NCBI RefSeq assembly: GCF_004027225.2
Contig: NC_044282.2
Span: forward strand, 53,824,593-53,888,592
DNA length: 64,000 nt
Source: Strigops habroptila
Lineage: Eukaryota; Chordata; Aves; Psittaciformes; Psittacidae
Direction of reading: 5' to 3'
Both the position numbers and the translations under genes were made by a program. Numbering within the stretch: the first letter of the stretch is position 1; each line of letters begins with the position of its first letter. Below, piece by piece: positions 47,883 through 58,770 of this stretch. The notes below the pieces were generated by a model. That model saw only the letters and a program-made list of their open reading frames with translations, was not told where the DNA came from and made no database searches.

Positions 47883-49321
47883 TATGCTGATGTTGCTGGG
47901 CCTACAGTTCAACACACTGTACTGGTTAGCAATGCTTTTTTTCTCCCTCCTTTATTCCTTAAGACTGGTCAAACTTTGCAGAAAGGTAAATGTTTTAAAG
48001 AGGATCTGGCTTAGTAGATCTGTGCTATTTTTCAGAGGCACTGCCTTGATCGTGCGATGCAGAGGTAGAATAAAGTAATACAATTTGCTAGCCGCAATTC
48101 GGCTTTTCTGTTTAGCTTGTGTAAAGGAAGGGTAAAGTCCTTACTGGTGAACTGAAAAGCTGTTTAGCTGGAAGGCAGGTTCCAAGTAAGAAGCTCAATT
48201 TTCTTTGATGTAAGTATGTCTCTTGGGTACCTATATGGTCCATTCCTACAAAATCTGAATAACTCACAAATATATTTCTCCCCCTAAGTTTGCCTTGTGA
48301 AAGAAAGGGACATATTGGCAGCCTTGCTGGACAGGTAGGGCTCTGAGACTAATGTTTCAGTCCACAGATCTTTCTGAAAAAGTTGAACTTTAGGACATTG
48401 GAATTAAACACGGAATTCCAAGTACACTGTCATTAAAATCTTTATATAACATCCCAGGTATACAGATTTTTGCCAGTGAAATTTCTTTAAATGCTTGTTC
48501 AGGTCTTCCAGTGAGATGAATCACTGCATATTCTCCAGTGAGTACAAAGGGAGCATCAGCTTCCAGATTAGACTAGGTACTTGCCTTGCATGCCTCTAAA
48601 GAAGCATGAGATAAGCTGAGGTGTAAACACCTGAGCCCCGAGGATGCATGTTTTCAGGTACAAATCCCACCGTGGTATTTCCTGTTGGTTATGCAGGTAG
48701 TTCTTTGCTGGCTGTTGTGAATACTCAGAGCCACTGATGCTGTCTGTGATATGGGCCCCTAAAAGTTGGGCAAGTAAGTTCACTTGTGAGTATAGGTCAC
48801 ATGCCATAAGACTCCTAAGCCCAGGATAGCAAATTATTGGAATATTTTTCCTTCTAGTAATTGCCATAAATGTTTATGGCATTTGTTTTAAAATATTTTG
48901 TAATCATTGGGTCATTTTTGGCACTTTTTTACAGTCAAGACATCTCAAATTTCAGCTCAGATTCATACAATTCACCTTCACAAACATCTCCCTCAGGTTC
49001 AGCTACATTTTTAGAATTTTGCTTTCCGTATTTACTGTTTTTACCTGTTGAAACATTTATCATGTCTGCACCTGGAGGTGATACCACTTCTTCTTTTTTT
49101 TAATTCTGTGGGTTGGATAATGTTATGCCTATGCAAGTTATTACTGTTCATGAAAAATACAATACAGCTGTACATGAACTGCAACATTTCAGAGTTTCTG
49201 CTCTCCCAAACAAGGAAAATTCAATTCACAAGGTGGAATTGGAGTAGAGGTTAAAAAAAACCAAACACACACAAAACCTGTAATGCAAAAGTCAACATTT
49301 TCAGGATTATTTTTTTTTTAA

Positions 49322-49361
49322 TATGTGTGTGTGTATATATATATGCGCGTATATGTGTGTG
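49322..49361. repeat. (TG)n(TA)n microsatellite
   Basis: Mixed TG and TA dinucleotide runs with a GCGC interruption, following a short T run. Confidence 0.85.
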
Positions 49362-51092
49362 AAAAACTAATGCATAGTCTCCTGATCAACCACCATTGAA
49401 ATAAGCCATGAGCAAAAAGGACACAAAAATGACACCTCTGATACCTATGTATAATAGTCTTCAAGGGCAAAAGAACCCAACTATCGGTCTTACAAATTGG
49501 CGGTTGCCTGATGTCTAGACTGGAAACCACGCTGGATTGTACAGCTCTCAAACCACACATGAATGGAGAGTATTATAGCAGCTGTTACCATGGACGTTGA
49601 CAGAAATCTGAAAAGTGCAAAGGATAAATATAACAAAAAAATAAAACCTTTCCAGATGGCTGTACAGCTTCCTAAAAATATACATTGCCACTGAAGGCTG
49701 GCTGGATTGAAAAGAAAATAAAAAAGATGTAGAAGCTGCTGTATGTTAAAAAGAATGTAAATTACAAGATGTTGGTGAGTTGAATTTTTTCACCAGTCTC
49801 TGTAGAATTTAGCTATACAATGAAAAGTTACAGATGGGAGGTGTTACTAAGATTGGTGTGTTGATGATAACATGAGCACCATTCTAAAAAGCATGGATGG
49901 ATGGTTAAATCATAAATGCCATTTGGTTGCATTTTGATAAAACAAACATAATATTTGCTAGAGTAAAAGAAGCAGCTAAACCCGCTGTTGACTAGCAAGT
50001 CTGCCTGCTTCTTTTCTATACAAGTCTCACCATGCACGCCCATGCCTGTGTCACCTCAAGATTAGACTAATGTAACTGATTTATAGGGGTCTGGTTTTGG
50101 TATGTGGTCCCCAGCAAGTAAAAGAAATGAAGCTGGAACTCATGCATGAGAGCTTGTCAGTGTCTGCAAATTGTAGTTTCCTTGAATAACTGCCTGCTGT
50201 TTAAGATGAATGGAAATTCCATATATCATGACACATAGTGAACACCATTAGCAGATATATTTCCTGATGTCAAAGTGCTCCTGATATTACCTTCTACTTT
50301 CAGAAACTTTCACCACTTTGGCTGAAATTTTCCTGACCCATTTGTCTGCAGGACAAAAATAAAAAGGAGATAATCATCACAACTCTTACCGTACCAAGAC
50401 TTAAAGGACATAGGGCTGCATTTCATGTGATCAAAAAGGAGAAGCCATTTTAGAGTCAGTGTTTTATAGTGTTACTGCAATTAGAAAGTTAAAATTTAGC
50501 AAGGCTTATGCTGTTATGTCTGTCATCATGAGGCTGTTATTAGAGGATGTTTCTTCTAGTCTCCAGCTCAAATTATTTGTGGCGGGTTTATACTGTTTTG
50601 TTCTTATACCAACATTATTACTCAGATTTACTCAAATTTTCCTTTCTTCTTGTTGTGTCATCTCTGATACATTTCTAATCGGCTTTCCCTTCCCACTTCA
50701 GTTTTATTTGACTAGACCACACAAGCCAACAATCTTTCCTTTGCTTAACTCCCGTAAAGTACATTCTCCTTTCCCTTGGTCAGCTTCACAGGCCTTCAAT
50801 GAATTTCTCCCAGTTTGATCATGGACAACAGCCAGACGTGTGGTATTCTGGTGCTGGCAATGCACTGGGAAACAAGAAAGGAGTAAAACCAGAGCCTGAC
50901 ACCTTAACTCAGGGATTTTTATTTCTGAGCATATAACTGTGATGTCGTAACATTCTCTAACAATTTTTAGTGCCATAGAGGCACATGTAGAGCAGAGAAT
51001 GATATTTTTGAAATAACTATCTAAACTTCTACTGCCTGTCAGTATAATTCCACACTCTATTACTAATTTCAATCTAAATTGCTTCCTTTCAG

Positions 51093-51163
51093 GCCTAAAA
51101 CCATGCAATCTAAATAACATATTAAACATGAAGGATCCAAATGAAGCCTGGCAGTCACTCAAG
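51093..51163 (+). other. Exon-like segment with good splice signals (candidate only)
   Basis: A branch-point-like TTACTAATTT and a pyrimidine-rich GCTTCCTTTCAG precede 71 bases that end CTCAAG before GTGAGA. One of the three frames is open across the segment and reads, in part, MKDPNEAWQSLK. The length is too short to exclude chance, and I recognise no gene. Confidence 0.15.
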
Positions 51164-52739
51164 GTGAGATTACAGGCTGTTTAAAAAGAGCATGTGCTGT
51201 TTTAGAGGCAGGTGTCTCAAAGGTAATTGTCATCATCTTCTCCTTTGGATTATTCCAGAAATCATCAGAAAGATTGTGTACTTCCATTAGCCTCGACAGC
51301 TGGTTCTGCTGACGTCGGGATGTCATAAAAAGTGTTGTTAGAGTGATGCATTTCTCAGGGAGAGCACGTGGGTACATGGAAGAAATACTGCTCTGAACCA
51401 GGTATTCGCCTGAATGACTCCTTCCTCCTCTAGGATATAACAATCACATATTATTAAACTTGAAAGAAAAGACACCATCCAAGACGCTGTCCAAACTATT
51501 GCAAAGTGCCTTGGATGCAACCTTCAGACAGTTTCTTGCTGTAAAGTCCTTTATGGGAAATTGATACAACAGATGTCTCATTTTAGATGATAGACTCTGT
51601 TTTGCTAACCACATTTCCTAGACAATCAACAGAGTAATGATTTTGTTAAATGATTTAAAACATATCTATGATGTTATGAATGCATAGACTTTGTATACAG
51701 TCTGCACTCTATATCATTCCACAGCTAAATTAGGAAGTTACATCCTGGCTTGGTAAAGCACTCACATAAAGAACAATTACTTGCACTGTTTATAGTGGTT
51801 GCTTAGGTGTTCCCTAGCTGCTTTGATTAATTAAGCCTCTAGAAAGCCTCCCTCCCTAAAATCAGCAATCCTTGTTTATTGAAACCATTACACTCCATTC
51901 TCAGGATCTTCCTGTTGAGCTATAATTTCATTATCTCAGTGACTGGCTCCACTGGGGTATTTCTGTTTGAATGCAAGAAGATTAGCATGTTAACCCTTTG
52001 TTTTGTGTATTGTACACAATTATAAATCAGTCATTATAACTGCACTACATGCAGTACCTCTAAGCAAAGTAGAAGAAGCAAGCCATAACTCTAAGAAGAA
52101 AAGCTTAGATTGCTAAGTGTGACAAAATCCAGCTAATCTCCATTCTAGATTACTGAAGGAACTAGTGCAGGAAATAGCAAGTCCAGCAGCAAGGATTTTT
52201 AATGAATGTTTTTGGTACAGTAGGATTGTATAATTAAAGAATATAAAAAACTGTAACAATCTCTTAAAAATAACTCCTCCTCCTCCCCCACAATCTTCTG
52301 CTCTCCTACTTCTCACTGGGACCAACTCAGGGCTTCTTAACTGAGTGAGCAAAACTGAATTTTGCCACTGTATGGGTGAGCATCAGGGATATTTATTTTG
52401 TCCTCGTTGTTTGTGGGGACATTACAGTTTTGTGATGGAGGAAAGAAGGATCTTGGGAAGACAGAGTGGGCAGTAAGGAGTTTGAAGAAAATTTTAAAGT
52501 TCTGGTGCATTAGGGACAACTACAAGAGACTGGGCTGAAGTGCTTTACCCTCTGTCCCTGCTAGTCAAATCTCTAGTCTCTTTTAGGGAGAGCCTTCTCT
52601 CCATAGAAAGGATGCTGGCCCAGGCTCAGCATGGACCATGTGCGCAGGACATAGAGAGTTTCCCATGTGTGAGAGGTAAGGACTATAGCTCCCAGGCTTC
52701 TTAGCTCCCCAGAGCTTCTTATTCCAGTGTCTCTACCCT

Positions 52740-52769
52740 TTCATGTATCCCTTCCTTCATGTATCCCTT
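52740..52769. repeat. Two-copy 16-bp tandem repeat
   Basis: TTCATGTATCCCTT occurs at 52740 and again at 52756. Confidence 0.65.
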
Positions 52770-54728
52770 TGCCTTTGTCCTGAATAAGATTTATTTCCAT
52801 AGGGTGCCTTTCTTCTGGCTCAGCTTCTCATTCTCCAGTCTGTAACAGCACATGACACAGTCCCTTACTCTTCCTTTGTTGTTTTTTTTTTTTTTTTCCT
52901 TTCTTTGTTCTTCCCCTCATGGCAGGAGAAGGGTCTGCTCTAGTCTCCACACTAGGCATACAGCAACATTCATGGGTTTCACCCTCTTCCTAATCTTCCC
53001 ATTCGCCTGTCTTCTTTCCTCTACCTCCACCCCTCAGCTAGCGCTGAGAGCAGGAGCCAGTCAGACAGTGAAGGGAAGGGTTGGAGGTGATGCATATTCT
53101 CTCCTCTCTCAACTCCTGCTTCCAGTGTTGTTAGGGAAGCAGGGACAAGATACAGAGAAAATGGGGGCAAGGTAAGCAGTATCAGAACAGTGGCTACCAC
53201 TGGCAGCTGCCTCCCAGGTCTAAACCCAACCCTGTTACTAGGCAAAACATTAGAAGAGATTTTCATTTCCTTTGATTAGAAGGAAAATATAATTAAGGAA
53301 CAAAGGCAAATGGGAAACTGGATAAATTACTGGAGAGTTTTAAAACAGGTAACTTTTGGGAGATCAGCTTATTTATTGTGTTTATGTTTTCTTGCATAAG
53401 GTAATATAGTGGCTTTATTTCTTTAGATTTCAGAAAAGCACTTTCTGCAATGCTGAGTAGGAATTTAAGACTGTAGGTGGAGATGACACCAATTAACAGA
53501 GAATGTGGAGTGGATTGAACAGCTGTTGAAAGGGGAGGATATGCAGAAGGAGATACTGAGATGGAGAAAAACTACTGCTAGCGTCCTCATGGGATCAATC
53601 TGTGACAGATCTTTTTAATGTATTCATTAATGACCCAAATGTAGAGAACTAAATACATGATTCTGAAATTCAGAACTGGGCATAGAGCTGGGACATAACG
53701 CTGAAACAGAGGTGTAGGGAGGGAATCATCCATTAGAAAAAGGCAGGGGGGATCAGATGGCTCAGACAACTGAAATGAAAAGTATGAGATGAAACTTGAG
53801 AGTTTCAAATTACAACACTGGGCAGTCAGAAACTAGTGATAAAAAATTTCGTTATAAATACAGGATTTCTGAATTGGACGGCAAAAAAGATCATTCCTTA
53901 GCTAGAAGATGGCTATGAAATGCCAAGGGCTTTGCTTGGCTTCAGGTGTTTTCCATTGTAAAATGCATTGGTTGGACCTTTTTGGCATATTAAAAGATTT
54001 TGCCTTTTTAACCCAACGAAACCAGTGTCAAAAGGGATAACTTTCTGCAAATGCTTTTGGAGAACAAATATATCGAACAGGAAAAAAAAAAGTTCTGAAG
54101 TTAAAAGATCAAAATTGATCTTCAGCAAGTTTAGGGAAAAAAAAAAAAGGGTGAATTACTGGAATGGTCTCCAACTGGAGAAGGGATCAAAATTGTTTTA
54201 AGATGATGCTTGGTAAGCTACTGAAAGGGATTGCATATCAAAACAGGGGAATTTAAGGAGACTGGAAATAAGGCTTGTGATATAATTCCTTGGACATTTG
54301 CTAACTTTGAAACAAGGGTAAGTCACTTGATCGCACTATATATTAATCACATTTTTCTGGGCTTGTGATTGCCTGGGGGAAGGAGGGTAGATTTTTTCCT
54401 GTTGGTCCATAGAAGGCTGTTGGAGAGTTGCCTTCCGTTGACCTTTGTGCAAAGAAGAAATAGCCACTCCCAGTTTTTCTGGAGCCATTACATGTTCAAG
54501 AAACTGCCACACAGATCTACAGCTTAGAGAGGCAGGTACTTGTTTTGACCCACTCTTCCACATTGTAGGATGTGGTCTGCTTTCTCAATTCATATGGCTC
54601 ATCTGTGCTTAAGCAAGATGAGTTAATATGAGAGTGAATAGACAGCAGAGATTGAGCTTGAGTTACAGTAAATCTTTATTTAATAAATGCTTAATAACAG
54701 TAGTGCTGTAGGACATCCAGCCCAGGTA

Positions 54729-54843
54729 GGATGAGGCTTTGAGCAACCTGGTCTACTGGAAGGTGTCCCTGCTTGTGGCAGAGGGATTGGAACTAGATGA
54801 GCTTTAAGGTCTCTTCCAAAGCAAACCATTCAGTGATTCTATG
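54729..54843 (+). mobile_element. CR1 3' end fragment
   Basis: GGATGAGGCTTTGAGCAACC, then CTACTGGAAGGTGTCCCTGC, ending AACCATTCAGTGATTCTATG: a moderately diverged + strand CR1 tail. Confidence 0.85.
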
Positions 54844-57023
54844 GCGCTGGTAACAGACTTGGTCTCCTCGAATTCCGTTCAGAGGAATTCCCTACACTGT
54901 AGTTGGAGCTTTCCATTTTCTATTGCAAGTCATGAGGTTCTTTTAGGTTGTAGGATAGGAATTTGTGACCCTTTGTGTGGGGGCACTAGGATCTTTCACC
55001 TAGTGCCCCATTGCAGAAGCTGCATTCAGTAGCACAGGCAATCCCTTCCAGTCCTATGTTCCTGTTAAAAATTGGTTGAAACATGCAGTCTTTAATCAAG
55101 CAAAATTTTTCTAAGAACTCTGCTAAAATTTTAGTTCCCTTCAATATTTCTTCTGTGAAGGCTCCCTGCTCTCTCAAACATTTCTTTTCCCTAAATAGCA
55201 ATCCATTCCCATAAAAAACATCATGATGAGCCAATACTCTATATAGGTGCTGTAATTTTTCCCAGCAGGACACAACTCAAGTAATGGTAAAGAGAACTAA
55301 TGATAAAGGAAGGCATTAAGAAATAGGAACTGAAAACTTTCCATTCCTTTTATCAAATAATCAAGCAATAAGTCTCCACCAAAATTTGTTTTGTTAATAT
55401 GTGTTTTCTTTCAAAAAGATTGGATAAGAAACAAGAAAGCAGAAATGATAAATAGGACAGAATGAAATATTACTGTTCAAAATAAAAGGAGACATTTTAG
55501 TTTTGTTTAAAAAGCAATATTTTGAAATAACTGAAAATCTAGTATTGAAAAACATTTCTAAAGAAGCATATTTTTCACTGGGATTTTTTTGGCAACCTGT
55601 AATTATCTTTATTTAGTATTAAAAATCCCCTCAAATTTTGTTTGATTCAGACACAGACTGGACATTTAAATGGGTAATGAAAGCATTTGGTACACCAGTG
55701 ATTAAAGACAACTAGAAGACACATTTCAAAGCATAGCTCAAGAAGGTTACATTATTTCAAAAAGGAAAGTATAACATGATTGCCACCTTTTGTTTTTTCT
55801 TACATATTTTTAATGCTAATCTGTGCTGTCATCTGTTTATTGAACCACAGAGACCATTCTCTGCACTTAATTCAGCAACTTTTATGATCATAACTGAGTG
55901 TTTTTGAAAGGCCTTTTTAAGTATGAACATAATAAGGTCATCATGCTCTGAGGAACACAGGTGATTTAAATTGTTTCCTTTTAGACAGGATTTTGGGAGT
56001 TAGTGTCACATTGTATTGCAAAAATTTATAATAAAACATTGTTTCCAGGCCCCATTCTAGCAATATGATTCTGAATGTGACACTGTCTAATTTTACTTGA
56101 GGAAAACCAATACCTGTTAACTCTAGTTCCCATGGTTGGTATTCCTTTTTCAGGTACATCTTGTGTGAATAAACATTTCCTAATACACGTTTTTCTCTGT
56201 GAAAGCCTATATTTTTGAGACCCTTGAAAGCAGAATAGAGGAGGCACCTTTCCTTCACTCTGAAGAGAAAATTTTGAACTGTGAGATTTGTGGTAAGTCT
56301 GCCAAGTACTTGAACAAATCAAAGTCAAAGGCCCAGGTACTGTAAATTGACTGTACTGTTGTATGACTACAAGGATTCTTGGCATGCCTCTGACTTGAGG
56401 TAAACAGTGCTATTCCAGGCTCTTCCTAGGCATGGTCCGGGCGTAGACTTGTGCCAGTGAGCATTCCTTGTTGGCAGATTAAATGTGGACCTTGTGTTGG
56501 AGAGCAAGGGGGGTTTCTATTGTGGACATGGAGAGGGTTGTCATGGCTTAGTTCATTAATATAGAAAGATCCATAGTGTCCTGTGCTAGAAAGCTAGAAG
56601 ACAGGGAGTTTGTCTACCAATCGCGCGCCTATCAATAGAAACAAGTAGGTATAACATGACTGGGTAGCTAAGGGTGGTGTAGAAACATGCCCAGGTCAGG
56701 TGGAATGACGAGCTTATATTTGCAAAGAATATCACAGTAGAAAGTGTGTCTGCCAAAAGATCAGAATAGTTATGGGGTTACAGGAAGTGTGATTGCAGAT
56801 AAAAGTGCCAACTACATAAAGTTTTGGTTACGTGGGAGTAGGGATGATAGACTGATGGAAAGACATCAAGAATTTGAAAGAATATACTTTTTTTCCAAAG
56901 GCAGTAGAATTACTAGAGGAAAAATACAGTAAAGAAAAGCTTCCTTACAGTGAGTTTGAGTAGACCATGAAATAGTTTTTCCGGGAAAAGAGAGAAAGCT
57001 GTGCCAACTACAGATTGTACAAC
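54844..57023. other. Intergenic DNA, no gene seen
   Basis: No gene recognised. A stretch at about 56870-57000 (AAAAGCTTCCTTACAGTGAG and following) faintly resembles an old CR1 3' region but is too diverged to call. Confidence 0.45.
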
Positions 57024-57729
57024 TGTACTGATTTTGGCTGGGACTGAGTTAATTTTCATCATAGTAGCTCATATGGTGCTATGTTTTCAATCTCTGATGA
57101 AAACAGTGCTGATAACAGAGAGATGTTTTAGTTATTAGTGAACGGCACTTACACAGAGTCAAGGCCTACTCTGCTGCTTCTCAGTGTCCTCCCCAGTAAG
57201 TAGTCTGGGGTGCACAAGAAGCTGGGAAGGGACAAAGCCGGGACAGCTGACCCCAACTGACCAAAAGGATATCCCATACTATAAGGTGTCATGCTAAGCA
57301 TTAAAACCAGAGGGGGTTATTCGTCAGGGCTGCCATTACTTGGGAAATGACTGGGCATCAGTCAGCAGGTGGTAAGTGATTGGGGTGTCTGCACCACTAG
57401 TTTTTCTTGGTTTTATTTTTCATAGAATCACAGAATGGTTTGGGTTGGAAGGGACCTTAAAGCTCATCTAGTTCCAATCCCCCACCATGGGCAAGGACAC
57501 CTTCCACTAGACCAGGTTGCTCAAAGCCCCATCCAGCCTGGCCTTGGTTTTTCTTAGTCTTGTTTTTCTTTGCTGCTTTTTAACCCCCTGCCTTTTCTTA
57601 GTAGACTGTCTTTATATCAACCCACAAGTTTTCTCACTTCTCCCCTTCTAATTCTCTTTCCCATCCAAGTGCTGGGCAGTGAGGAAGCATCTGTGTGGTG
57701 CTTAGCTGCTGGTTGGGGACAACACCACA
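57024..57729 (+). mobile_element. Solo LTR of an endogenous retrovirus-like element, interrupted by a CR1
   Basis: It begins TGTACTGATTTTGGCTGGGA and ends in ACAACACCACA, with CAACCCACAAGTTTTCTCAC near its 3' end. I recognise it as another common neoavian LTR, probably ERVL class, related in layout to the LTR at 36 kb. No retroviral genes adjoin it. A 126-bp CR1 has inserted into it at 57421-57546, so the LTR is the older of the two. The exact 3' end is uncertain by a few bases. Confidence 0.75.
57421..57546 (-). mobile_element. CR1 3' fragment nested in the LTR
   Basis: The + strand reads CATAGAATCACAGAATGG and so on to CCATCCAGCCTGGCCTTG, a minus-strand CR1 tail. It is flanked by 21-base direct repeats (57400-57420 and 57547-57567) that agree at 18 of 21 positions. 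Confidence 0.9.
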
Positions 57730-58089
57730 AAATGAAAAAACACTAAAAAACATACTGCCTGGAAAATTCTGTCCTGTGAAGCTTTTCTAGAACTGCTGGA
57801 GACAGTATGATAGGCTCATAAGGAAGTGTGAGAAAAAGGCGAATAAGCTGAACCTCAGAAAGTTACAAAACCTACAGTAGTAGTACTCCCAAGCACGTTG
57901 TCTGTATCACAAGAATTAAAAAAGAATTATCGTTAGGTTGTATATAGAGAAACATTTGATATTGAGGCATAACCTACTTCAGATTTCATGAAAAGATTAA
58001 GAGATGAGAGTGTATCCATCATTAAGTCATATAAACATTGAAAGAAAAATGATAGCATGTTATTAGAAGATAATTATGTTCCTTCTTCA
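57730..58089. other. Short intergenic spacer
   Basis: AT-rich sequence with no feature recognised. Confidence 0.4.
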
Positions 58090-58770
58090 GATCAGGATGG
58101 TCGAGAGACCCTTGTGTTTGTCTCAAAACAACTCGAAAGAAAGAGGGAACTGACAGCTCGTTATCGCTCGGACAAAGGGCGGGGGGGGGGATCCTGCTCC
58201 TCCAAGGTGGGGGATGCTTCCTTGTGTTGTCTGCCCTGAGGCCGTGCAGATCACCTTCCCGGCAACAAACTGCCGGGAGACAGCGCCGCAGACACCGCGG
58301 CGGCTGCGAGGGCACAATGTGAACTGTATCTGGGGCTCAACAGATCCCCTACGGATGAGTCTCACCTGGGGAAAGGTTCCGGGAGAGCTTGGCCCCTAGA
58401 AAAAGGCAAAACCGTCCTTCAGTTGTGTGGTGTGTATCCCTCTGTCTTGGACACCAGCAGAGTAGTTGACTACAAGGACTACAGTTGAAAGGACCACAAC
58501 TGAAAGAATTTCCACTTGCTGATGTAGAAGACGTCGCTGGATCCACGAGGTGGTGAGCTTGTTTCTCTGTCTTCTGCTTTCTTTCTTTTCTCCGTCTACT
58601 GCTTATCTTTTATAAGAATAAGAACCTGCCACCTCCTGACAGAGTTTTAGGGATGTCTACAATAAAATTGCTACGTTTTTCAGCCTCTGGAGGGCCTAGG
58701 GTTTCTCCCGCAGACCACACAGAGTATTGTAAGAGGTCAGCCTCCCCCCGGGCTGGCGGGGCGGGACACA
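58090..58770 (+). mobile_element. Probable LTR remnant (GC-rich island)
   Basis: This is a GC- and CpG-rich block inside an AT-rich desert. It has a TATAAG at 58611 and an AATAAA at 58661, 50 bases apart, followed by about 100 bases ending GGCGGGGCGGGACACA. That order fits the U3, R and U5 parts of an LTR. I cannot name the family, its left edge is uncertain and no flanking duplication or viral gene was found. The alternative is an isolated CpG-island promoter or enhancer. Confidence 0.4.

Larger units (their letters stand above)
47883..54728. other. Gene-desert-like intergenic DNA
   Basis: No recognisable gene. It contains a TG/TA microsatellite, a two-copy 16-bp tandem, one exon-like segment (51093-51163) and a stretch at about 53450-54220 that may be a very old LINE remnant. 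Open frames of 94 and 152 codons on the minus strand at 50.7-51.4 kb match nothing that I recognise. Confidence 0.45.

Noticed and set aside
50704..51443. Minus-strand frames of 152 and 94 codons
   Set aside because: No family, motif or splice structure is recognisable and the two frames do not join into one product. Kept only as intergenic sequence.
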